Assembly: GCA_902779305.1 (NCBI GenBank)
Contig: CACZBD010000012.1
Span: 47,217-111,216, forward strand
Origin: an uncultured Lachnospiraceae bacterium
GTDB taxonomy: Bacteria; Bacillota; Clostridia; Lachnospirales; Lachnospiraceae
DNA length: 64,000 nucleotides
Direction of reading: 5' to 3'
The stretch's first letter is position 1. Each line of letters begins with the position of its first letter. Positions 38,146 through 46,381 of this stretch are shown here, one piece after another. The translations under genes and the position numbers were made by a program. The notes beneath the pieces are model-generated. The model was not told the origin of the DNA. It saw nothing but the letters and a program-made list of their open reading frames with translations, and ran no database searches.

Positions 38146-39262
38146 CGACGAACCTTTTATCACACAGGGTCTCACCCTGCTCATCGACTGGGAGCAGGAG
38201 GGCTATGAGATCGCGGGCTGCCTGGAGAACGGGAAGGAAGCCCTGCGTTTTCTTGAAGAAAATCAGGTGGATCTGATCTTAACGGATATCCGCATGCCGG
38301 AGCTTGGCGGTCTGGAACTGATGGAACAGGTTAAGGAACGCAGACTTTCCGACGCCTATTTTATCATCATGAGCGGCTATGATGATTTTGGCTACGCCAA
38401 ACAGGCTTTAAGACTCGGGTGTCTCGATTACCTCTTAAAGCCGGTCGATGCCGGGGAACTGGTGGCGAGTCTTCGCAAGATCACCAAAACGGAAAAAGAA
38501 AAGGCGGAGGACCAGAAGCGGCTGGAAACGCTCGAACAGGCCTACCTTTCGAGAAACATGATCTCGCGTCTCATCGGTACCTATGACTCAGGGAGCGGCA
38601 GGACGATCATCTGCAACGAGGTGCTGGACAGGCTCGTGCATGCGATCGAGGTCTGCGACATTTCGTCCATCGATGCGCTCGTCCGTGATTTTTATAAGGA
38701 AGTCCGGGAAAAGGACATGCCGGAGGAAAGCGTCAATTTCAACATTTCCTATCTGCTCTTCCAGCTGATCCGCATTGCTGCGGAGCAGGATCCGGACGTC
38801 ATTCATGAAGAAATCATGGACTTTATCAGCGAAAGCTCTTTTGAAGAAAGCCTGGTGCATAAAAAGAGCGATTACATGGCAAGATTCTGCAAAGAGTATG
38901 CGGAGTATATCTCCCAGCTTCGCGGACGCTCCTCGAAGAGCGTTCTTACGGAAGTGGAAAAGGAGATCAAGGAACACTATGCCGAGAACATCAGCCTCAG
39001 GGAACTGAGCCAGAAGTTCTATATCAATAACGTTTATCTCGGACAGATCTTTAAGAAGAAATACGGCGTGTCTTTTAAGGACTACCTGACCGATTACAGG
39101 ATCCGGGAAGCCGCAAAAATGCTTGTGTCGACGGACGAAAAGATCATCACGATCGCCGAATCCGTGGGGTATAAGGACAGCGACTATTTTGTGCAGAAAT
39201 TCATTGAACGCATGGGCTGCACGCCTTCCAAATACAGAAGAGACAGGTCTGATCAGGCATAA
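38126..39262 (+). CDS. AraC-family response regulator, YesN type
   Basis: A 378-aa protein. The N-terminal receiver domain has acidic pocket VDDEP (about 7-11), phospho-acceptor Asp54 in LILTDIRMPE and conserved Lys in LLKPVD (about 106). A middle linker follows, and a C-terminal AraC HTH pair with LRELSQKFYINNVYLGQIFKKKYGVSF split over about 290-320 and a second helix-turn-helix to about 370. It starts with TTG, preceded by GGAGGAAG, inside the end of the kinase gene. Phosphorylated by the upstream kinase, it likely activates the binding-protein/permease operon that begins 190 nt downstream. Confidence 0.93.
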   Translation: MKVLIVDDEPFITQGLTLLIDWEQEGYEIAGCLENGKEALRFLEENQVDLILTDIRMPELGGLELMEQVKERRLSDAYFIIMSGYDDFGYAKQALRLGCLDYLLKPVDAGELVASLRKITKTEKEKAEDQKRLETLEQAYLSRNMISRLIGTYDSGSGRTIICNEVLDRLVHAIEVCDISSIDALVRDFYKEVREKDMPEESVNFNISYLLFQLIRIAAEQDPDVIHEEIMDFISESSFEESLVHKKSDYMARFCKEYAEYISQLRGRSSKSVLTEVEKEIKEHYAENISLRELSQKFYINNVYLGQIFKKKYGVSFKDYLTDYRIREAAKMLVSTDEKIITIAESVGYKDSDYFVQKFIERMGCTPSKYRRDRSDQA

Positions 39263-39310
39263 CTGTCACATCCCGAAATCACATCTTAAATTCTTCGGAT
39301 TTTTACCTTT

Positions 39311-39349
39311 ACTTTGTCGGGGGAAATTCTCCGGGCCCGTTTTTATAAT
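39311..39349 (+). promoter_or_regulatory. Candidate activated promoter before the solute-binding protein gene
   Basis: In the 189-bp gap there is a perfect TATAAT (39344-39349) but no -35 at the correct distance; TTGTCG at 39314-39319 is 24 bp away. A promoter with a good -10 and no -35 is what an activator-dependent start would look like, fitting control by the AraC-type regulator. This is inference. Confidence 0.35.
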
Positions 39350-39451
39350 TGAAATCAGGCGGGGGTATTTCCTGCCGGAAACGATCGCGGCAACACCTTT
39401 TGCACCAAAGGAGACCAAACGATCAGGTTCAAAGTGGAGGAAGGAGAAAGT

Positions 39452-41242
39452 ATGAAAAGAAAAACAGTAACAAGGCTTTTGAGTCTCGGACTCAGCGTAG
39501 CACTGACACTCGCATGTCTTTCCGGCTGCGGCAATGCGGCACAGACGGCTGCTCCGGCAGGTGATGATGCGGCTCCGGCAGCTGCAGCGGATGCAGGAGA
39601 TACTGCAGATGCAGATGCAGGTGAAACGGAAGTGGCAGCAGGCGACATCGTTGATTTCACATTCTTCGGCGGCATGCCCGGTGTTGAGATCAACAGCGGC
39701 AACAACGAGATCCAGGACATCATCGCACAGAAGACCGGCGTTCGTCTGAAAGAGACCTGGCTGACAGGACAGACGGTTGCGGAAGCGATCGGAAGTATCA
39801 TCGCATCCGGCACATATCCCGATCTGATCGACGGCGGTGACGGCTGTGTGGATCTGTACAACGAAGGCGTTCTTGTTGCATGGGATGAATATCTTGAGAG
39901 CGGCAAGTACCCGAACCTGACAAATTATTACACACCTGCAGAGTGGGATCAGTTCCGTCAGGACGACGGCAAGATCTACTGGTGTAACGTATTCCAGAAC
40001 ACCAAGGGCGAGCCTACCGGTACAGCTCACAATGATGAGGCTTTCTGGGTACAGGCAAGAGTTCTGGAGTGGGACAACTATCCGGAGATCAAGACCCTGG
40101 ATCAGTACTTTGACCTGCTCGAGAGATATGCGGCAGCAAATCCGAAGACACAGGATGCAAACGGCAACGAAATGGATGTCATCCCTTATACCTGCCTTTG
40201 CGATGACTGGCGTTACTTCTGTATTGAAAACGCACCGCAGTTCTTAGACGGTTATCCGAATGACGGTTCCGTTATCGTTGATTTCGACGGCAAGGCTCCG
40301 ACGATCGTCGACTACAACACGACACCGACCGCAAAAGAATACTTCAAGAAACTGAACGAAGAATACCAGAAGGGTATCGTAGACAAAGATTTCGGTACAC
40401 AGAAATATGATGATTACATCACGAAACTTTCCAACGGTAACGTACTCGGCATGTGTGACCAGTACTGGGATTTCCAGCAGATCAATGATGCGCTTCGTAC
40501 TTCCGGACTGGAAGAGCAGGGCTGCAACTTTGTTCCCCTCGGCCTGACCATCAGAGAAGGCATGGAGAACCGCTGGCATACATACGGCGACACCTTAAAC
40601 GTTGCTTCCGGTATCGCTGTTACCACAAGCTGCTCCGATCCCGACCTTGCATTCTCCTTCTTGAATGCAATGCTGGATCAGGATATCCACAACCTCCGCT
40701 TCTGGGGTGTTGAGGGTGTTGACTACCTCGTTGATGATGACGGTCTCTTCTACAGGACCGACGAGATCCGCAAGAACATCTCCGATCCGAAGTACCGCGC
40801 AGATCACCTTTGCTTCTACAGCTACCTGCCTCAGTACGGCGGCACGAGCGATGACGGCATCAACGCAAACCTGCCCGAAGAACAGCCTTCCGAGTTCTTT
40901 AACGGACTGGCAGCTCCGATGCAGAAATGCTTCACCGCTTACGGCGCAAAGACCTATCCCGATCTGATCGGTTCGGTCAAAGAAGATGTCAACGAAACAC
41001 ATCCCTGGTTCCCGATGTGGTCCTACTCCAACAATCTGGATACCTCTACGCCGGGTGGTGTAGCATGGACCAAGATGGGTGAGACCAAGCATGAATGGCT
41101 TCCGAAAGTTGTCATGTCTTCGAACTTCGACTCCGAGTGGGAGAACTACATGAAGGCATATGCAGAATGCAAACCGGAAGATTTCCTGAATCAGATGCAG
41201 GAAGAGCTTGACAGACGAATCGCTGCAAAAGAAGCTCAATAA
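39452..41242 (+). CDS. Extracellular solute-binding lipoprotein (carbohydrate ABC transporter)
   Basis: A 596-aa lipoprotein. The lipobox LSGC (Cys about 23) follows a hydrophobic signal, then an Ala/Asp/Gly-rich linker of about 40 residues and a large binding domain of the LplA/family-1 type, with YPDLIDGGDGC and aromatic-rich ligand-site segments. ATG 39452 has AAGGAGA 5-11 nt upstream; an earlier GTG at 39434 would disrupt the signal. It captures the oligosaccharide for the two permeases downstream. A stable hairpin after the stop separates it from them. The Asp- and aromatic-rich composition is normal for the family. Confidence 0.92.
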   Translation: MKRKTVTRLLSLGLSVALTLACLSGCGNAAQTAAPAGDDAAPAAAADAGDTADADAGETEVAAGDIVDFTFFGGMPGVEINSGNNEIQDIIAQKTGVRLKETWLTGQTVAEAIGSIIASGTYPDLIDGGDGCVDLYNEGVLVAWDEYLESGKYPNLTNYYTPAEWDQFRQDDGKIYWCNVFQNTKGEPTGTAHNDEAFWVQARVLEWDNYPEIKTLDQYFDLLERYAAANPKTQDANGNEMDVIPYTCLCDDWRYFCIENAPQFLDGYPNDGSVIVDFDGKAPTIVDYNTTPTAKEYFKKLNEEYQKGIVDKDFGTQKYDDYITKLSNGNVLGMCDQYWDFQQINDALRTSGLEEQGCNFVPLGLTIREGMENRWHTYGDTLNVASGIAVTTSCSDPDLAFSFLNAMLDQDIHNLRFWGVEGVDYLVDDDGLFYRTDEIRKNISDPKYRADHLCFYSYLPQYGGTSDDGINANLPEEQPSEFFNGLAAPMQKCFTAYGAKTYPDLIGSVKEDVNETHPWFPMWSYSNNLDTSTPGGVAWTKMGETKHEWLPKVVMSSNFDSEWENYMKAYAECKPEDFLNQMQEELDRRIAAKEAQ

Positions 41243-41267
41243 AAATCAACCTATGAACTGAGTTTTT

Positions 41268-41312
41268 GAAATGGCAGTCATATGCGGTCTTTCAGTGTAT
41301 GACTGCCATTTT
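41268..41312 (+). terminator. Intercistronic stem-loop after the binding-protein gene
   Basis: A perfect 14-bp stem (41269-41282 with 41298-41311, plus one G-U pair) encloses a 15-nt loop. Only a short TTTTC tract follows. It probably acts as a partial terminator or 3' mRNA stabiliser, raising binding-protein over permease output, as is known for other sugar ABC operons. Confidence 0.7.
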
Positions 41313-41338
41313 CAAGATAAAGTCAATGAGGACACAAA

Positions 41339-42274
41339 ATGAGTAAAGAAGCAACAACGAAACGTGTGGCCATCTCCAAAAAGGAACTCATCAAGCAGAG
41401 ACCTTTGCTGATCTGGTCGGCCATCTTCTTCGTATACGGATTCATCTTTTACTACCTGCCGCTCGGCGGCTGGATCATGGCTTTCCAGAATTACAAAAAC
41501 AAGACCGGGTTTTTCCATTCCAAGTGGGTCGGACTGGAAAAGTTCAAATTCCTTTTTTCGGACGTCACATTTTTGCGCGTGATCAGAAACACGTTCTGTA
41601 TGGGTGCCCTGAATCTGGTGTTCTCCACGGTACTTGCGATCACCTTTGCCATTCTTCTGAATGAGGTCAAAGTCACGAAGATCAAGAAACCGATCCAGAC
41701 GGTCTCCTATCTGCCGCACTTTCTTTCGTGGATCATCGTTACCGGTATTTTAAATGATATGCTTTCCTCTACCGGTATCGTGAATGAACTGCTGGTGAAA
41801 TTTGGCATCATGGACTCAACGGTTCCCTTCTTCTCGATCCCGTGGCTGTTCTGGCCGATCGTGACGTTTGCGCACCTGTGGAAGGAAACCGGCTGGAATG
41901 CGATCATTTATCTTTCGGCCATTACGTCCATCGATCCGACGCTTTATGAGGCGGGCTCCATCGACGGCGCGGGAAGGTGGCAGAAGATCAAACACATCAC
42001 GCTGCCGGGCTTAAGACCGACCATCATCGTGCTGCTGATCATGAACATGGGGAATCTGTTGAATGTCGGTTTCGAAGTGCAGTACCTCCTTGGAAACGAC
42101 GTGGTAAAGAGTGTATCGGACACCATCGATATCTACGTGCTGAAATGGGGTATCTCTCAGAGTGACTATTCCCTCGGTACGGCGGCAGGTATCTTCAAGA
42201 GTGTGGTTTCGATCGCCATTATCCTGATCGCAAACTCGATCGCCAAGAGACACGGCGAAGAGAGATTGTTCTAG
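41339..42274 (+). CDS. Sugar ABC transporter permease, LplB type
   Basis: A 311-aa protein with six membrane helices from about residue 30. The permease EAA motif is visible as YEAGSIDGAGRWQKIKHITLPGL (about 203-225), which contacts the ATPase. Its N-terminal QRPLLIWSAIFFVYGFIFYYLPLGGW is typical of the LplB group that handles complex polysaccharide fragments. It is the first of two permeases. The stop TAG forms part of the ribosome binding site (TAGGAGGTG) of the next gene. No ATPase gene occurs in the window. Confidence 0.92.
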   Translation: MSKEATTKRVAISKKELIKQRPLLIWSAIFFVYGFIFYYLPLGGWIMAFQNYKNKTGFFHSKWVGLEKFKFLFSDVTFLRVIRNTFCMGALNLVFSTVLAITFAILLNEVKVTKIKKPIQTVSYLPHFLSWIIVTGILNDMLSSTGIVNELLVKFGIMDSTVPFFSIPWLFWPIVTFAHLWKETGWNAIIYLSAITSIDPTLYEAGSIDGAGRWQKIKHITLPGLRPTIIVLLIMNMGNLLNVGFEVQYLLGNDVVKSVSDTIDIYVLKWGISQSDYSLGTAAGIFKSVVSIAIILIANSIAKRHGEERLF

Positions 42275-42284
42275 GAGGTGGACC

Positions 42285-43181
42285 ATGGGAAACAAACATA
42301 TCAAGACAAAAATCGGAAACGTGATCTTTCATATCTGCAACGGACTGTTCATGCTGCTGTTCTGCGTGATCACACTGTATCCCGTGCTGAATACGGTGGC
42401 CATCTCCTTTAATGACGGCGTTGATGCAATGCGCGGCGGCGTGCACCTGATCCCCAGGATCTTCACGCTGCAGAATTATTCCACGGTACTGGCACTGAAA
42501 AACATCACGCAGGGCGCGATCATCTCGGTGCTTAGAACGATCCTCGGAACCCTGTTTGCGCTTGCGGCAAATGCTCTGCTTGCGTTCATCGTCAGCCAGA
42601 GACGTTTTGTACTCCGCTCACAGCTGTCCCTGTTCTGGGTCATCACGATGTATGTGAACGGCGGTATGGTTCCCGTCATGATCCTGTACAAGAACCTGCA
42701 TTTGACCAATTCTTTCTGGGTCTATGTGATCCCCGGCATGATCAGCGGTTTCAATATGCTGGTCATGAGAACCTACATGGAAGGGATCCCGGAATCCCTG
42801 CAGGAAGCGGCACAGATCGACGGCGCAGGCTACATGACGATCTTTACAAGAGTGATCTCACCGCTTTGCAAACCGATCTATGCGACGGTGGCGTTGTTTG
42901 TTGCGGTATTCCAGTGGAACTCCTGGTTTGATACCATGCTTTACAACCGCATGGCGGACCAGTATACTACATTACAGTACGAACTGATGAAGATGCTTTC
43001 GGCGGTTACGGCACTGAAGGGGAACGCGGGAGCGGCAACGAGCGGACAGACGATCAACATCACACCGATCTCGATCCGTGCGGCGGCAACCATCCTGACG
43101 ATGGCGCCCATCGTCATGCTCTACCCGTTCTTACAAAGATATTTCGTTACCGGTATGACCATCGGTGGCGTGAAAGAGTGA
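42285..43181 (+). CDS. Sugar ABC transporter permease, YtcP/LplC type
   Basis: A 298-aa protein with six membrane helices and the EAA loop LQEAAQIDGAGYMTIFTRVI (about 173-192). Its opening (FHICNGLFMLLFCVITLYPVL) is typical of the second permease of these systems. It pairs with the LplB-type permease 10 nt upstream to make the heterodimeric channel. The following DUF624-GH8 gene begins 4 nt after the stop, so all four genes from the binding protein on belong to one transcript. Confidence 0.92.
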   Translation: MGNKHIKTKIGNVIFHICNGLFMLLFCVITLYPVLNTVAISFNDGVDAMRGGVHLIPRIFTLQNYSTVLALKNITQGAIISVLRTILGTLFALAANALLAFIVSQRRFVLRSQLSLFWVITMYVNGGMVPVMILYKNLHLTNSFWVYVIPGMISGFNMLVMRTYMEGIPESLQEAAQIDGAGYMTIFTRVISPLCKPIYATVALFVAVFQWNSWFDTMLYNRMADQYTTLQYELMKMLSAVTALKGNAGAATSGQTINITPISIRAAATILTMAPIVMLYPFLQRYFVTGMTIGGVKE

Positions 43182-43185
43182 ATTC

Positions 43186-44916
43186 ATGAATTTTCTTGCA
43201 TTTGACAGCCCTGTGATGCGATCGATCTCAAGAGCGACAGATTATGCGCTTCTCAACCTGCTCTGGATCATCTGCTCTTTGCCTGTCTTTACGGCCGGGG
43301 CTGCCACGTGCGCCAAGTATTATGTCGCAATGAAGATCCGCCGGGGAGACGAACCGGCGGTATTTCGTTCTTTTTTTTCCTCATTTGCCAAAAATTTCAA
43401 ACAGACCGTGATCCCGTCCCTCGTCATTTTTGCGATCCTTTTGCTGCTTGCCTGGGACTGGAATTACCTCTTCAGGAATTCTTCCCAGACCGCATTCAAA
43501 TGGGCGCTGTTTGTCGTAACGCTGGTCTTTTTAATGTTCGTATTCTGTCTGTTTCCGATCATCGCAAGATATGAGATCAAAACTATGGAAGCGGTAAAGG
43601 CAGCGCTCGGACTGACGGGCTACCGCTTTGCGCGCGTGTTTCTTGCCGTGGTCATATTTTTCCTGCCGTTTGTGATCGGTATCCGGTATTATAAATGGGC
43701 CTGGCTCATCTGCCTGTTTACGCATACCGTGATGCTGTATTTCAACAGCGGTTTTTTTGTAAAAGAATTCGACAAACTGGAAGAAAGAATGCTGACACAA
43801 AAGTACCCTGATATTCTTGAAAAATACGGCATCGGCAGAGAAGATGCCAAAGAAAGATGCGAAGAGATCTTTCAGACCCTGTTCTACGGAAAGGAAGACG
43901 AGCGGATCTATCATCCCGTCGGGGATGACATGGGCTATATCGTGGATACGGGTAATCTGGATGCGCGCACGGAAGGGATGTCCTACGGCATGATGATGTG
44001 CGTGCAGATGGACAAGCAGGAAGAATTTGACCGGATCTGGAAATGGTCCAAAACTTACATGTACATGGGAGAACCCGGAGAGAGCGGCTATTTTGCCTGG
44101 TCCTGTAGTCTTGATGGAACAAAGAACTCCACGGGCGCGGCGCCGGATGGCGAAGAGTATTTTGCGATGGCGCTGATCTTAGCCGGAAACCGTTGGGGAA
44201 ACGGAGAAGGGATCTTTGACTATCATACGCAGGCAAAAGAGCTTCTGCACCGCATGATCACGGAAGAGATGGACGGACATACGGAACGTGCCATGTTTGA
44301 CGGGAAAAATCATTATGTCCGCTTTACCACGGACAGCGATTTTACGGATCCTTCCTATCATCTGCCGCATTTTTACGAACAGTTTGCGAAGTTTGCAAAC
44401 GAAGAAGACCGTGATTTTTACAAAGAAGCCGCAAGGATGAGCAGAGAATACTGGAAATGCTGCTGCAGCGAAAAGACGGGACTCTGCGCGGAATATGCGA
44501 CTTACGATGGAAAACCGTATACCGAAACGGAGCCGTTCGGCAGGCATGACTGGTATTACAGCGATGCTTACAGGACCATGATCAATATGGCGCTGGATAA
44601 GATCTGGTGCGGGGAGTTGGCGTGGGCTTTGGAAAATGCGAAACGGTTTCTGGCGTTCTACAACGAAAGGCTGTCCGACGGGACCTGGGATCATGTGTTC
44701 AGCGTGGATGGAGAAGACCTTTCGGAAAAGGCGCTGCATCCCTATGCCGTCATTGCTTCCAATGCTTCCGCTGCGGTCTTTGACGAAGAGGGCGCAAAAC
44801 CCTGGGTAAAGATGTTTCTGGAAAAGGGACTGAGAACGGGAGAGAGAAGATATTACGATAACTGCCTGCACTTTTTTGTGTATCTTTTGTTAAGCGGAAA
44901 TTACAGGCTTTACTGA
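43186..44916 (+). CDS. DUF624 (YesL) membrane domain fused to GH8 oligoxylanase
   Basis: A 576-aa fusion. Residues 1-205 are a DUF624/YesL protein with about five membrane helices (about 20-45, 70-92, 104-130, 145-168, 172-193). Residues about 220-576 form a GH8 domain close to reducing-end xylose-releasing exo-oligoxylanases. The three expected acidic residues are Glu263 (ARTEGMSYGMM), Asp321 (APDGEEYF) and Asp460 (WYYSDAYR). The Glu263-to-Asp460 spacing of 197 is close to the Glu70-Asp263 spacing I recall for Bacillus halodurans Rex. YesL and GH8 are normally separate genes in such loci. The fusion is one open frame with no internal stop. Which side of the membrane the enzyme faces depends on helix count; five helices and a positive N-terminal loop leave this open. 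Confidence 0.85.
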   Translation: MNFLAFDSPVMRSISRATDYALLNLLWIICSLPVFTAGAATCAKYYVAMKIRRGDEPAVFRSFFSSFAKNFKQTVIPSLVIFAILLLLAWDWNYLFRNSSQTAFKWALFVVTLVFLMFVFCLFPIIARYEIKTMEAVKAALGLTGYRFARVFLAVVIFFLPFVIGIRYYKWAWLICLFTHTVMLYFNSGFFVKEFDKLEERMLTQKYPDILEKYGIGREDAKERCEEIFQTLFYGKEDERIYHPVGDDMGYIVDTGNLDARTEGMSYGMMMCVQMDKQEEFDRIWKWSKTYMYMGEPGESGYFAWSCSLDGTKNSTGAAPDGEEYFAMALILAGNRWGNGEGIFDYHTQAKELLHRMITEEMDGHTERAMFDGKNHYVRFTTDSDFTDPSYHLPHFYEQFAKFANEEDRDFYKEAARMSREYWKCCCSEKTGLCAEYATYDGKPYTETEPFGRHDWYYSDAYRTMINMALDKIWCGELAWALENAKRFLAFYNERLSDGTWDHVFSVDGEDLSEKALHPYAVIASNASAAVFDEEGAKPWVKMFLEKGLRTGERRYYDNCLHFFVYLLLSGNYRLY

Positions 44917-44926
44917 AAAAGGGAAA

Positions 44927-44955
44927 TTGCATTCCCGCTGTACAATTGCTATAAT
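44927..44955 (+). promoter_or_regulatory. Promoter of the cache-GGDEF gene
   Basis: TTGCAT (44927-44932), a 17-bp spacer and a perfect TATAAT (44950-44955), directly after the GH8 fusion stop. This separates the diguanylate cyclase from the sugar operon and excludes an upstream in-frame start at 44927. Confidence 0.8.
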
Positions 44956-44995
44956 AAAGGGTAAAGTTTTTCAGCAGATTGTCGGGGAGTGCGTT

Positions 44996-46285
44996 ATGAA
45001 GTTGACAAAGATCAACCGGGGCGGAAAGCAGAGTTTGTACGGGACATTTCTGACAATGACTTTGCTCCCGCTTCTTTTATTTGGACTTATCACAACGGTT
45101 TACAGTTCCCTGTCCCTTCGGAACAGCATGATCGAGCAGGCTCACGGAGACCTGCAGAATGTGGCGGATGCGATACAGGTCATGTATGATGCGGTCTATG
45201 CGGGTGATTTTAACGTGCTCGTATCCGAAGAGGAGACACTTCTCTATAAAGGGGAAACACAGCTGAGCGGAGATTACGGTCTGATCGATGCGATGAAGGA
45301 AAAGACCGGACTGGAGATCTCACTGTTCTTCTATGACAACCGTCTGCTGACAACGATCACGAATGCACAGGGAGAGCGCTACATCGGCTCCGGCGCTTCG
45401 GAAACGATCATGAAGACGGTCTATCTGGCAAAAGAGCCGCATTTCTTTGATAACGTTTCCATCGGCGGGACCCGTTACTTTGCCTATTATACGCCGCTGA
45501 TCGCTTCCGACGGCACAACCTGCGTGGGAATGATCGGTGTCGCAAGAAAAGCCGAGATCCTGCGCTCCGTTATCAACAGAGGAGTCTATCAGTACCTGCT
45601 GATCGTGATCGCCGCGCTGCTTGTGACCGCGGCATTCATCGCAGGCTTTACCAATAAGATCGTTTTAGTCCTGAAAAAGATCATGGACTTCATGAAGGAA
45701 CTGGCGGACGGCTTCTTCTATAAGACGCTGGATCCGATCGTCATGAAGCGGACGGACGAACTGGGTGATCTCGGAAAGGCGATGGTGAAAGTCCAGGTCG
45801 CCCTGCGCCGCCAGATTGAGAGGGATCCGCTGACGGGTCTTTTCAACAGGCGCAGCGGCGAGAAACGTCTGGATGAACTGCAGGCAAGCAGGCAGCCGTT
45901 TGCGCTCGCGATCGGCGATATCGATTTCTTCAAGAAATTCAATGATAATTTCGGCCATGACTGCGGCGATGAAGTGCTTCGGACCGTGGCCAGAGTCTTA
46001 AGCGATTCGATGGGCAAACAGGGCTTTGTCATCCGCTGGGGCGGCGAGGAATTTCTGCTTGCGTTTGCGGAAAGCACCGCCATGACCGCCGGCGTCAAAG
46101 CCGGAGAGATCCTGCAGAAGATCAGAGATACCAAAGTGGAATATAACGGTATCTCCCACAGCGTCACGATGACGTTCGGCGTGGCGGAAGGAGATTCGGA
46201 CCGGCCGATCAGCGAGCAGATCAATGCGGCCGATGCCAAACTGTATGAAGGAAAAGAAGGCGGAAGAAACCGAGTAGTCGTATGA
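44996..46285 (+). CDS. Membrane diguanylate cyclase with extracellular cache-type sensor
   Basis: A 429-aa protein with membrane helices at about 16-38 and 200-222. Between them lies an extracellular single-cache-like domain of about 160 residues (KTGLEISLFFYDNRLLTTI, FAYYTPLIASDG). A short HAMP-like linker and a GGDEF domain follow, with active motif GGEEF at about 349-353 and DPLTGLFNRRSG upstream. The intact motif predicts c-di-GMP synthesis from two GTP. The RxxD product-inhibition site expected just before the motif is not seen. ATG 44996 has GGGGAG 7 nt upstream. Its stop lies within the left arm of the RNA stem that precedes valS. Confidence 0.9.
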   Translation: MKLTKINRGGKQSLYGTFLTMTLLPLLLFGLITTVYSSLSLRNSMIEQAHGDLQNVADAIQVMYDAVYAGDFNVLVSEEETLLYKGETQLSGDYGLIDAMKEKTGLEISLFFYDNRLLTTITNAQGERYIGSGASETIMKTVYLAKEPHFFDNVSIGGTRYFAYYTPLIASDGTTCVGMIGVARKAEILRSVINRGVYQYLLIVIAALLVTAAFIAGFTNKIVLVLKKIMDFMKELADGFFYKTLDPIVMKRTDELGDLGKAMVKVQVALRRQIERDPLTGLFNRRSGEKRLDELQASRQPFALAIGDIDFFKKFNDNFGHDCGDEVLRTVARVLSDSMGKQGFVIRWGGEEFLLAFAESTAMTAGVKAGEILQKIRDTKVEYNGISHSVTMTFGVAEGDSDRPISEQINAADAKLYEGKEGGRNRVVV

Positions 46286-46355
46286 CTGATACAGCGGACC
46301 AAGGTCCTGACGGCGATCGTGCTTGCACGAGGAGTCGTTCGTAGTATCAGTCATA
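46281..46355 (+). promoter_or_regulatory. Three-way-junction RNA structure before valS
   Basis: A perfect 12-bp outer stem pairs 46281-46292 with 46344-46355. Inside are two short hairpins: GGACC/GGTCC (46296-46307) and TCGTGC/GCACGA (46317-46330), which together make a three-way junction. The left arm includes the stop codon of the cyclase gene. It is not followed by a T tract. No T-box features (specifier loop, TGGNACCGCG) are present. It may protect or process the transcript, or modulate valS. Confidence 0.55.
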
Positions 46356-46381
46356 ACAATAAATCAACGGAGGAAACATCC

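Noticed and set aside
46286..46381. T-box riboswitch before valS
   Set aside because: The leader is too short, and it has neither a specifier loop nor the TGGNACCGCG antiterminator sequence, and no terminator stem with a T run.
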